Shown: positions 15,691 to 23,096 of the stretch, one piece after another
How positions within the stretch are numbered: the first letter of the stretch is position 1
Layout of the letters: the number at the start of each line of letters is the position of its first letter
DNA from: Halapricum desulfuricans
GTDB taxonomy: Archaea > Halobacteriota > Halobacteria > Halobacteriales > Haloarculaceae
Direction of reading: 5' to 3'
DNA length: 64,000 bases
Assembly (NCBI RefSeq): GCF_017094525.1
Contig: NZ_CP064788.1
Location: 1,659,030-1,723,029 of the forward strand
The notes under the pieces: generated by a model
The model's database searches: none
What the model was told of the DNA's origin: nothing
Seen by the model: the letters and a program-made list of their open reading frames with translations, nothing else
Program-made: the position numbers and the translations under genes

Positions 15691-16089
15691 CTACTCGTCC
15701 TCGTCTGCGTCTTCGAGGGCGTTCTTGATCGCCGGAATCGTCCCGGTGAGATCGCCGACCGCCTCGTGTGCCGCCTCGATGTCGGCGATCAGTTCTTCGA
15801 CCTCCGTGATCGCCGCCTCGAGGTCGTCGGCGTCCTCGAAGGCGTCGGCGCGCTTGCCCATCGTGTACCACTTCTTGGCGTCCCGCAGCGCCTCCTCGGC
15901 GTCGCCGACGTCGAGCGCGGTCTTGAGCCCGTTGAGTACACCGAGCGTGTTGTCGGCGTCGGTCTCCCAGACTGCCCCGGCCTCGGGCAGTGCCTCGCGC
16001 GCCTGTTCGAGGCTCCTTTCGACGTCCGCGCGCATGTCGGTCGCTGCCTCGTCGAACAGTTCGTCGTCGTCGAACGTCGCCTGACTCAT
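15691..16089 (-). CDS. Conserved haloarchaeal helical protein (132 aa)
   Basis: Start chosen at ATG 16089 (MSQATFDDDELFDEAATDMRAD); longer upstream frames only read through repeat copy B. Almost all-helical acidic protein with long runs such as DVERSLEQAREALPEAGAVWE and DDLEAAITEVEELIADIEAAHEAV, probably a helical bundle. Resembles a haloarchaea-only family (I believe DUF5790). No active-site motif. Function unknown. Confidence 0.75.
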   Translation of the reverse strand: MSQATFDDDELFDEAATDMRADVERSLEQAREALPEAGAVWETDADNTLGVLNGLKTALDVGDAEEALRDAKKWYTMGKRADAFEDADDLEAAITEVEELIADIEAAHEAVGDLTGTIPAIKNALEDADEDE

Positions 16090-16230
16090 ACCGTGTGATT
16101 CGACACCATAGTACCTAAAGGCACGCCCGAAAGTGAAAGTGAAATCGGCGTTGAGAGCCGCCGAGAGTAGTCTTGGCGTCGGGCCGTTCTGGCGTCTCCC
16201 AGAATCGGACGCGGACCGGCAGACGGCCTC

Positions 16231-16310
16231 ATACTGCCGGCTGTAAGTTCGTAAAGATATTCGCCACTCCGGGGTGGCGAATTCCTCCAGTTTGTTACAG
16301 CCGGCAGTAT
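16231..16310 (+). repeat. Palindromic intergenic repeat, copy B
   Basis: 80 bp. Outer arms ATACTGCCGGCTGTAA (16231-16246) and TTACAGCCGGCAGTAT (16295-16310) are exact reverse complements over 16 bp. Inner arms ATTCGCCACTCC and GGGGTGGCGAAT match at 11 of 12. Lies alone in the 386-bp gap between the divergent genes at 16089 and 16476. Confidence 0.92.
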
Positions 16311-16475
16311 CAGTTTCGCGGCAGCATCGCTTGGAAGCCGGTAAACCGCCTTGGGAGTCAAGCCCGGAACGGGTGTCTTGACAGGCTACTGACATACCCC
16401 ACTGGGTGGCTGTGATCCGTTCACAACGTCTCGATGTCTCGCAACGTTTTTGGGCGGTCGCAGCGGACCGCTTAC

Positions 16476-17963
16476 ATGGCGAACGATCCGCAGTCCTTTT
16501 CGGCGAAACTGGACGTACCCGAGGCACTGACGTTCGACGACGTATTGCTCAGGCCGAAAGAGAGTCGCGTCGAGCCCGACGAGGCAGACATGTCGACGCG
16601 AGTCTCGAAGAACGTGGAGTTGCAGGTCCCGGTGTTGTCGGCGGCGATGGACACTGTCACCGAGGGGAACATGGCGATCGAGATGGCCCGGCAGGGCGGG
16701 CTGGGCGTGCTCCACCAGAACATGGACGTCGATCGTATGGTCGCCGAAATCGAACGCGTCAAGCGCGCGGACGAACTCGTCATCCGCGACGTCGTGACCG
16801 CCCGGCCGGACCAGACAGTCCGGGAGGTCGACGCGATGATGCAGCAGGAGGGCGTCTCCGGCGCGCCGGTCGTCGACGACGACGACGAGGTGCTCGGGAT
16901 CATCTCCGGGACGGACATCCGACCGTACCTCGAGGTCGGGGAGTCCGACGCCGTCCGAGAGGCGATGACGGACGAAGTCATCACGGCCGGCGAAGACGTC
17001 ACCGCGCGCGAGGCGCTCGAACTGATGTACGAACACAAGATCGAACGCGTGCCGATCGTCGACGCGGAGAACCGGCTGGTCGGACTCGTCACGATGCAGG
17101 GGATCCTCCAGCGTCGCGAGTACGACGACGCGGCCCGCGACGAGGACGGCGCACTGCGCTGTGGCGCGGCCGTCGGCCCCTTCGAGCAGGACCGCGCGGT
17201 CGCCGCCGACGAGGCGGGGGCCGACGTGGTCTTCATCGACTGTGCTCACGCCCACAACCTGAACGTCGTCGAGAGCGCTCGCGAGATCAAGTCACGGGTC
17301 GAGGCCGACGTCGTCGTCGGCAACATCGGGACCCAGGAGGCCGCCGAGGACCTCGTCGAGTTCGCCGACGGCCTCAAGGTCGGGATCGGCCCCGGCTCGA
17401 TCTGTACGACGCGAGTCGTCTCGGGTGCGGGGATGCCCCAGATCACCGCCGTCACGGAGGTCGCTGACGTCGCCAGCCGACACGACGTTCCCGTGATCGC
17501 CGACGGCGGCATCCGGTACTCCGGCGACGCGATCAAGGCCATCGCCGCCGGTGCCGACGCCGTCATGCTCGGCTCGTACTTCGCCGGAACCGACGAAGCA
17601 CCCGGCCGCGTCATCACGATGAACGGCAAGAAGTACAAGCAGTACCGCGGGATGGGCAGCGTCGGTGCGATGTCCTCCGGCGGCGGCGACCGATATCTCA
17701 AAGACGTCGAGGAAGACGAGGAAGAGGAGTACGTTCCCGAGGGCGTCGAGGCGGCGACGCCGTACAAGGGATCGGTCGAGTCGGAACTGCACCAGCTCGT
17801 CGGCGGCATGAAGTCCGGCATGGGGTATGTCGGTGCCGAGACGATCCCCGAGTTCAAGCAGCGCTCGGAGTTCGTCCGCGTCTCCAGCGCCGGCCACCAG
17901 GAGAGCCATCCCCACGACGTGATGATCACCGACGAAGCGCCCAACTACCGTCCCGACGAGTGA
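16476..17963 (+). CDS. guaB: Inosine-5'-monophosphate dehydrogenase
   Basis: Oxidises IMP to XMP with NAD, the committed step to GMP. Start chosen at ATG 16476 ([27 protein letters not shown]); an in-frame ATG 14 codons earlier lacks conservation. Order is normal: N-terminal barrel half, two CBS repeats around residues 95-205 ([19 protein letters not shown] and [19 protein letters not shown]), then the barrel with the catalytic loop [18 protein letters not shown] (Cys about residue 310), [24 protein letters not shown] and the flap [17 protein letters not shown]. 495 residues. Single-gene unit. Confidence 0.96.
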   Translation: MANDPQSFSAKLDVPEALTFDDVLLRPKESRVEPDEADMSTRVSKNVELQVPVLSAAMDTVTEGNMAIEMARQGGLGVLHQNMDVDRMVAEIERVKRADELVIRDVVTARPDQTVREVDAMMQQEGVSGAPVVDDDDEVLGIISGTDIRPYLEVGESDAVREAMTDEVITAGEDVTAREALELMYEHKIERVPIVDAENRLVGLVTMQGILQRREYDDAARDEDGALRCGAAVGPFEQDRAVAADEAGADVVFIDCAHAHNLNVVESAREIKSRVEADVVVGNIGTQEAAEDLVEFADGLKVGIGPGSICTTRVVSGAGMPQITAVTEVADVASRHDVPVIADGGIRYSGDAIKAIAAGADAVMLGSYFAGTDEAPGRVITMNGKKYKQYRGMGSVGAMSSGGGDRYLKDVEEDEEEEYVPEGVEAATPYKGSVESELHQLVGGMKSGMGYVGAETIPEFKQRSEFVRVSSAGHQESHPHDVMITDEAPNYRPDE

Positions 17964-18006
17964 TATTCCGGTTCGCGTATTTCGATCCACAGGAGTAACA
18001 CGACGC

Positions 18007-19731
18007 CTACTCTTCGGTCGCTTCGTCGGCACTCTTGCCGTCGAACGGGCCGAGCGGTGGCTCCTCCGTGTCCGTCGAGCTGTCGCGCTTTCGCATCTGC
18101 TGGCGCGTGAACTGCGGCGTCGCCCGGATCCCGCGTCGCTTGCGGAACGATCGATACAGCAGTACCGCGACGAACAGGCTCCCGACGGCGGCGACGGCGG
18201 TCGCCTCGATCGTCGAGAGCGCAAAGAGCAACGCGGTCGAGGCGATCCCGCTCGAGAGCAGGAGTCCAAGCACGATCCGACCCGCGAGGACATCGAGCAA
18301 GTCGTCGGAGTCCTCGATGTCCGCCCGGACGTAGAACTCCTCGCGTTCGATCCGGTCGAGCGCGGATTCCAGTTTCGGAGGGATCCGAACCGTCGAGCGA
18401 GTCGCTTCCTGAAACTCGCTCGCGCGGTCGCGCACGAACTGCCGGGCACTCTCCTTGAGGTACCCCTCTTCCCGGAGGAAGTCGGTCGCCACCGAGATGA
18501 AATCGAAGTCGGAATCGAGCGTCACACAGACCCCTTCGACGACGGTCGCGACCCGGAGGACGAGTGCGAGGTTCCCCGGCAACCGCAGCGGGAACTCGTA
18601 GATCGTGTCCTCGACCTGTTGGATGATCTGCTGGACGCGGTACTGCTCGATGTCCTCGCCGCGGGCATCCGCAATGGCCAGTTCCATCACGTCGGCCATG
18701 ACCTGCCGGTCGGCCTCCGGCGAGAGCGTCCCCATCTCGACGAGCGCGTCCAGAATCGCGTCGATGTCCTGCTCGGCGACTGCCGTATAGAAGTCGATGA
18801 TCTTCTCCTGAATGAACGAATCGACTCGCCCGCTCATTCCGAAATCGTAGAACACGAGCGTCCCGTCGTCCTGCACGGCGAGGTTACCCGGGTGGGGATC
18901 GGCGTGGAAGACACCGTCCTCGACGATCATCTGGAAATACGCGCGCTCGAGCGTCTCCGCGAGTCGCGTCCGATCGATTCCCTTCTCGTCGAGGGTCTCG
19001 ACGTCGTCGATCTTCGTGCCGGGAATGTACTCCATGGTGAGCACTCGGCCGGTCGAGTGACTCTCGACGACCGGCGGGATGGCGATCCGGTCGTCGTCGG
19101 CGAAGTTCGACCGGATCTCGGTCAGCATCTCGGCCTCGCGTCCGTAGTCCATCTCCTCGCGGATCGTCGTGGCGAACTCGTCGGCCAGCGTCTCCAGCGA
19201 GAACGACCGGGCGTCGTCGACGAAATACATCACGAACGGGAGCGTCCACCGGATGACCCGCAGGTCGGCCTCAACGAGGTCCTCGACGCCCGGGCGACGA
19301 ACCTTCACGGCGACGGGATCGCCCTCAATCTCCGCGTAGTAAACCTGCCCGAGACTGGCCCCGCTGATCGCCTCGGTGTCGAAGTCGCTGAACCGCTCGT
19401 CGACCGGGCCGAGCTCGCCTTCGAGGACCTCGCGCGCGTCGTCCCAGTCGGCGGGTGGGACGCGATCCTGGAGTTTCGAGAACTCCTCGACGTACTCCGG
19501 GGGGAGGATGTCCGGCCGCGTCGAGAGGAGTTGCCCGAGTTTGATGAACGTCGGTCCGAGCGTCAGCAGCGTCTCCAGCAACACCGTCGCCCGGCGGTGG
19601 CGCTGTTCGGACGTGACGCGGCGGCTCGAACCGACGAGCAGGTACCGACGGCGGTCACGGGCGTAGGCGATCACCAGCGGCAGGAACTGCCGGACGACGG
19701 TGAAGAACCGCCGATAAGCGCGGAGATTCAC
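18007..19731 (-). CDS. UbiB/ABC1 (AarF)-family atypical protein kinase
   Basis: Membrane-associated kinase-like ATPase linked to quinone or isoprenoid-lipid metabolism. Signature KxGQ motif KLGQLLSTRPDILPPEY at residues 64-80, A-rich loop SGASLGQVYYAE, AVKVRRPG, ExD-type EEMDYGREAEML, catalytic FHADPHPGNLAVQ and YDFGMSG. Two predicted C-terminal membrane helices (VLGLLLSSGIASTALLFAL and a second before RSFRKRRG), as in bacterial UbiB. 574 residues. The tail after about 535 is charged and likely disordered. No quinone gene lies adjacent. Confidence 0.92.
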   Translation of the reverse strand: MNLRAYRRFFTVVRQFLPLVIAYARDRRRYLLVGSSRRVTSEQRHRRATVLLETLLTLGPTFIKLGQLLSTRPDILPPEYVEEFSKLQDRVPPADWDDAREVLEGELGPVDERFSDFDTEAISGASLGQVYYAEIEGDPVAVKVRRPGVEDLVEADLRVIRWTLPFVMYFVDDARSFSLETLADEFATTIREEMDYGREAEMLTEIRSNFADDDRIAIPPVVESHSTGRVLTMEYIPGTKIDDVETLDEKGIDRTRLAETLERAYFQMIVEDGVFHADPHPGNLAVQDDGTLVFYDFGMSGRVDSFIQEKIIDFYTAVAEQDIDAILDALVEMGTLSPEADRQVMADVMELAIADARGEDIEQYRVQQIIQQVEDTIYEFPLRLPGNLALVLRVATVVEGVCVTLDSDFDFISVATDFLREEGYLKESARQFVRDRASEFQEATRSTVRIPPKLESALDRIEREEFYVRADIEDSDDLLDVLAGRIVLGLLLSSGIASTALLFALSTIEATAVAAVGSLFVAVLLYRSFRKRRGIRATPQFTRQQMRKRDSSTDTEEPPLGPFDGKSADEATEE

Positions 19732-19831
19732 CGGTCGGCCACCTCGCCTTCGTAGTGATCGTTGGATGTCCGTTCCGGGTCGACCGTACGACTACAGCGG
19801 TCGCTCCGGGGAATCGTGACGACGAACACTA

Positions 19832-20188
19832 TCAGGCCTCGTCGATCGGAATCGTCGCCGACGGGTCGGCGGTCTGTTTCGGCAGGCGGAGTTCGAGGAC
19901 GCCGTTGTCGACGGTCCCCTCGGCACCGGTCCCGCTCGCGTCCGGCGGGAGTGGCAACTCCACGTCGAGGAACATCGACCGCTCCTCTTCGACGTATTCG
20001 AACTCGACGGGAAGGCCCTTCTCGCGTCTCGCTTCGATGACGATCCGTCCCCCTTCGACGTGGGCGTCGACCGTCTCGGCGGTCGCTCCCGGGAGATCGA
20101 CGACCAGCAGGTACGCCTCGTCGCTCTCCAGGAGGTCGGCGAACACCGCGTCGGGCAACTCTTGCAACGCGTCTCGCAGGGCTGACAT
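19832..20188 (-). CDS. Hsp20/alpha-crystallin-family small heat-shock protein
   Basis: ATP-independent chaperone. 118 residues with the alpha-crystallin fold: AYLLVVDLPGATAETVDAHVEGGRIVIEARRE, ERSMFLDVELPLPPDA, and the closing VDNGVLELRLPKQ (the GVL motif). The N-terminal arm is short and the C-terminal tail ends with IPI, the IxI motif used in oligomer formation. Divergent members (GvpH-like) in haloarchaea act in gas-vesicle assembly, but no gvp genes are nearby. Confidence 0.88.
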   Translation of the reverse strand: MSALRDALQELPDAVFADLLESDEAYLLVVDLPGATAETVDAHVEGGRIVIEARREKGLPVEFEYVEEERSMFLDVELPLPPDASGTGAEGTVDNGVLELRLPKQTADPSATIPIDEA

Positions 20189-20243
20189 ACGACTCGCTTA
20201 GGGCGGTAGGGCCAAAAACACGGTGGTCGCGGAGACCCGCTCG

Positions 20244-21014
20244 CTAGACAAATAGTGCGATCGCAGCCCCGACCAGAGCGACACCCAGCAGCGTCGGCAG
20301 GAGTCCGATCTGCACCTGTTCGAGCGCGACGCCCCGTTCCCGGGAGTCAGCGATCAGGAACCGCCGGATTCCCTCCCCGTCGATCCGGACGTTGACCTCG
20401 CCGGCGCGACTGCCCGCTGACGGGTCATAGTGAACGGACCCGTACACGTAACAGTCCTCGCCGGGGTCGAGTCGCCGCTCGACGTAGCGCTGTTCGTCCC
20501 CGAGCCGTATCTCGACGGGGCCGACCGTAGCCGTCTCGTCCTGGGGCTCGATGTCGGGATGAGACGCGATGAACGCCTGAATCTCATCGGGTGGCGTCGT
20601 CCCGGCCGGGACAGTCACCGTCTGTTCGCGCAGGTGGCGGACCGAACCGCTCGGCTCGACCCGACAGCTGGCGGTGTCGTCTTCCAGTCGGAAGGGGCCG
20701 CCGCGAAGCCCGGTCGCGAGCGTCTTCCAGTTTCGACCCGCGGTGTCCGGATCGCCGGTCGGCTCTGACTGCGTTACCTCCCACTCGCAGACGAGACACT
20801 CGGCCCGGGAGAACGGTGCCTCGACCGTTCCCTCATCCGGTCTGGCGGTTCCGACGACCTCGACCGGCCCCGGATCGTTCGCGGCGTCGGCCACCGCTCG
20901 CGGCTCGCCGCGATAGATCCGGACTCCGAACCACAGTTCGCGCACGCCCAGAGAGGTGACGACCAGCCCCGCCACGGCGACAACCCCCGGTAACAGCAGT
21001 TCAGACAGTGCCAT
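20244..21014 (-). CDS. GIDE-like membrane protein of unknown function
   Basis: Start chosen at ATG 21014 (MALSELLLPGVVAVAGLVVTSLGV); the longer frame to 21164 has a low-quality extension. N-terminal membrane helix, a middle domain resembling the GIDE/MULAN-type BAM domain (GTARPDEGTVEAPFSRAECLVCEWEV, then SVRHLREQTVTVPAG and ERRLDPGEDCYVYG), and a C-terminal membrane helix (LLPTLLGVALVGAAIALFV). There is no RING finger, as usual in archaea. About 256 residues. The function of archaeal forms is unknown. Confidence 0.72.
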   Translation of the reverse strand: MALSELLLPGVVAVAGLVVTSLGVRELWFGVRIYRGEPRAVADAANDPGPVEVVGTARPDEGTVEAPFSRAECLVCEWEVTQSEPTGDPDTAGRNWKTLATGLRGGPFRLEDDTASCRVEPSGSVRHLREQTVTVPAGTTPPDEIQAFIASHPDIEPQDETATVGPVEIRLGDEQRYVERRLDPGEDCYVYGSVHYDPSAGSRAGEVNVRIDGEGIRRFLIADSRERGVALEQVQIGLLPTLLGVALVGAAIALFV

Positions 21015-21190
21015 CGGCAGCGCTTCTCGGCCGACTGTCATCACTGTTGTCGTTCGTCCAGCGGTGCCACCGCGTCGACCGTTCGGTGTCGCAGCGACGA
21101 CGTGGCACTGCTGACGACTCACTCTCAGGCGGAGTGCGAGTGTCGCCGCTGTGAAAACGCTCATAGTTCCGTAGGTCTAAGTCTCGGCAG

Positions 21191-21853
21191 ATGTCCGACG
21201 CTCCGACGTTCACGTCCGTCGAATCCGGGGACGGCTCCGTCAGTGGTGGCCACGACACCCGTGATCTGTGGGTGACACTCAAAATCTACGTTGGAGACGA
21301 CTGCCCGCTGACGGCCATCGACGCGGACGTCGAGAACGTCGACTTACAGCAGATGAACGGCGAGTGCCGGGCGACGATCGTCTCTTGCGACGACGAAGAC
21401 CTGAACGTCTTGCAAACGCACCAGGAGATGGGGCCGGACTGCGTCTCACAGGCGTTTCACCGACACGGGTGTATCCCACGCATCGTCGATACCGACGAGG
21501 ATTCGATCACGGTTACGGTGTATCCCGACGAGCGCGCGACGATTCCGAAACTGGTCGAGTCCATCCAGGATCTCGGGTACGTGCTCGACGTCGAGCGCCT
21601 GGTCGGCGTCAGTCCGGAACTCATAACCGATTCGACCGTCCTGTGTGATCTGTCGATCCTGACCGAGAAACAGCGAGAAGCCATCGAACTCGCCGTCCAG
21701 CGAGGGTACTACGCCCGCGATAGCGACGTCAACCTGGACGGGATCGCCAGCGAACTGGACATCTCGAACTCCGCGCTCTCGCGCCGACTCAAGTCCGCAG
21801 AGGCAAAGCTGATGCTCGAACTGATCGATCGGGCGGACGGCGACAGCTGCTAG
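21191..21853 (+). CDS. HTH_10 (bacterio-opsin activator/DmsR-type) regulator, cysteine-rich sensor, paralogue 1
   Basis: Transcription regulator with a C-terminal HTH (LTEKQREAIELAVQRGYYAR followed by ASELDISNSALSRRLKSAE). The N-terminal sensor domain has regularly spaced cysteines (DDCPLT, GECRAT, SCDDED, PDCVSQ, HGCIPR, VLCDLS). The DmsR regulator of the Halobacterium DMSO operon is of this class. It is followed 27 bp later by a paralogue and then by a molybdenum reductase operon on the same strand, so control of that operon by anaerobiosis or metal or redox state is likely but inferred. Confidence 0.87.
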   Translation: MSDAPTFTSVESGDGSVSGGHDTRDLWVTLKIYVGDDCPLTAIDADVENVDLQQMNGECRATIVSCDDEDLNVLQTHQEMGPDCVSQAFHRHGCIPRIVDTDEDSITVTVYPDERATIPKLVESIQDLGYVLDVERLVGVSPELITDSTVLCDLSILTEKQREAIELAVQRGYYARDSDVNLDGIASELDISNSALSRRLKSAEAKLMLELIDRADGDSC

Positions 21854-21880
21854 TCGGGATGAACGTTACAACTGGAAAAT

Positions 21881-22519
21881 ATGACCGAAAGTGACTTCGG
21901 GACGATGACCCACGAGCGGCGGCCGCTGTGGATCGTGCTCGAGATAGACGTCGAGGACGACTGCCCGCTGACCGACATCGAGGATCCGGTACTGGACACC
22001 GATCTGCAGCACATGGGCGGCATCTGTCGATCGGAGGTCGTGACTGGCGGCCAAGACGTCGAGGTGCTCCACTTCGAGGAGCCGATGGGGTCGGAGTGTC
22101 TGGCGGACGTGTTTTTCGAACACGACTGTGTTCCGCAGATCACGGGCGTCGACGACGGTTCGTTGCTGGTGACGATCCACCCGTCCGATCGAGCGGACAT
22201 CCCCGAGTTGCTCGAGGGGCTGGAGGCGGTTGGATACCACGCACAGCTCGACCGCGTCGTCCAGATCGACGAGGATATGATCGGTACGTCACCTGTCCTC
22301 TGTGATTTTAGCCTTCTGACCGAGAAACAGCAGGAAGCCCTGGAGCTGGCTGTCAGACACGGATATTACTCGCAGCCCCGGGAGACGACCCTCTCTGAGC
22401 TGGCGTCGAGGCTGGGTATCGGCAAGTCGGCGGTCTCCCACCGCCTGCAGGCCGCGGAATCGAAGGTCATCCGCAATCACGTCCCACAGACAGACTCGCT
22501 GTCAGCTACCAACGGCTGA
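21881..22519 (+). CDS. HTH_10 (DmsR-type) regulator, cysteine-rich sensor, paralogue 2
   Basis: Tandem paralogue of the preceding gene. It shares DDCPLT, the C of GICRSE, SECLAD, HDCVPQ and VLCDFS, so five of the six sensor cysteines are kept while the SCDDED cysteine is replaced in TGGQDVE. HTH: LTEKQQEALELAVRHGYYSQ then ASRLGIGKSAVSHRLQAAE. 212 residues. The TGA stop (22517-22519) shares its final A with palindromic repeat copy E. Probably co-transcribed with paralogue 1 and regulating the reductase operon at 22860. Confidence 0.87.
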   Translation: MTESDFGTMTHERRPLWIVLEIDVEDDCPLTDIEDPVLDTDLQHMGGICRSEVVTGGQDVEVLHFEEPMGSECLADVFFEHDCVPQITGVDDGSLLVTIHPSDRADIPELLEGLEAVGYHAQLDRVVQIDEDMIGTSPVLCDFSLLTEKQQEALELAVRHGYYSQPRETTLSELASRLGIGKSAVSHRLQAAESKVIRNHVPQTDSLSATNG

Positions 22520-22599
22520 TACGGTCGGTTGTAACGATTTACCGGTACGATCGCATAACGGGTGCGATCGATCCGGAACAGACGTACAACCGACCGTAT
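22519..22599 (+). repeat. Palindromic intergenic repeat, divergent copy E
   Basis: Same architecture as the other copies but different sequence. Outer arms ATACGGTCGGTTGTA (from 22519) and TACAACCGACCGTAT (ending 22599) are exact reverse complements. Inner arms CCGGTACGATCGCA and TGCGATCGATCCGG match at 12 of 14. It begins on the stop codon of the regulator gene and may act as its transcription end. Confidence 0.75.
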
Positions 22600-22681
22600 G
22601 AAGCCGCGGGCGTCCGCGCTGTGGTACCCGACGGGCGTCGTGATACGGATCGTCGTACCGATGTACCCGCCCCTCGATCCA

Positions 22682-22794
22682 TCATATTTAAGCAGGCAGG
22701 ATAGGGCCCGATAGCCACTCCGCACGATCGGCGGACCGTCGTGTGAATCGGGAGCGATATACCGGGTAACTCCGCATCCGCCGGGTACTTAAAA
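22682..22794 (+). promoter_or_regulatory. Candidate promoters of the molybdenum reductase operon
   Basis: TACTTAAAA at 22786-22794 is a TATA-like element 66 bp before the GTG at 22860. A second, ATATTTAAG near 22683-22691, lies upstream. The remaining 260 bp between repeat E and 22860 hold no convincing gene. Regulator sites are expected here but I cannot name one. Confidence 0.4.
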
Positions 22795-22859
22795 CCCTCA
22801 TCTGGTTCGAATGAAGCGATACCGGACAGCGGCAGCTACGATAGGGTAGAGGGATTACC

Positions 22860-23096
22860 GTGACCGAACACACGACGGACGCGGACCACGAGTCGCCTCC
22901 CGACGCGATACCGGACACCGATCTGGCTGCCGACGAGTTCGATCAAGAGCTCGGCGAGCAGTTGGGCAGAGACGCCCAACGGTACGCGGAGGGCGAGATG
23001 AGCGAAGACGAGTTCTACGAGAAGTACCACGACGCGCTGATCGAGGAGTTCGGCGAGGACAACCGACCGGTCGCCAGGGGGAGGGACGAGTCGTGA
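22860..23096 (+). CDS. Small accessory protein at head of the molybdenum reductase operon (78 aa)
   Basis: Starts with GTG at 22860 (MTEHTTDADHESPPDAIP) and ends 4 bp inside the catalytic gene (overlap GTGA), so the two are translationally coupled. The core FDQELGEQLGRDAQRYAEGEMSEDEFYEKYHDALIEEFGEDNRP is helical and acidic. Similar short proteins precede haloarchaeal molybdopterin oxidoreductases and are named after a ferredoxin N-terminal region, but this one has no cysteines. A role as an assembly or interface subunit is inference. Confidence 0.75.
   Translation: MTEHTTDADHESPPDAIPDTDLAADEFDQELGEQLGRDAQRYAEGEMSEDEFYEKYHDALIEEFGEDNRPVARGRDES

Noticed and set aside
16086-16527. Protein-coding extension of the gene at 15691 through repeat copy B
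   Set aside because: The upstream 146 codons translate the palindrome and have no conserved motif; the ATG at 16089 begins the conserved part.
22805-22820. tRNA gene suggested by GGTTCGAAT
   Set aside because: Only a T-loop-like string; no D arm, anticodon stem or acceptor pairing around it. I found no tRNA or rRNA in the window.
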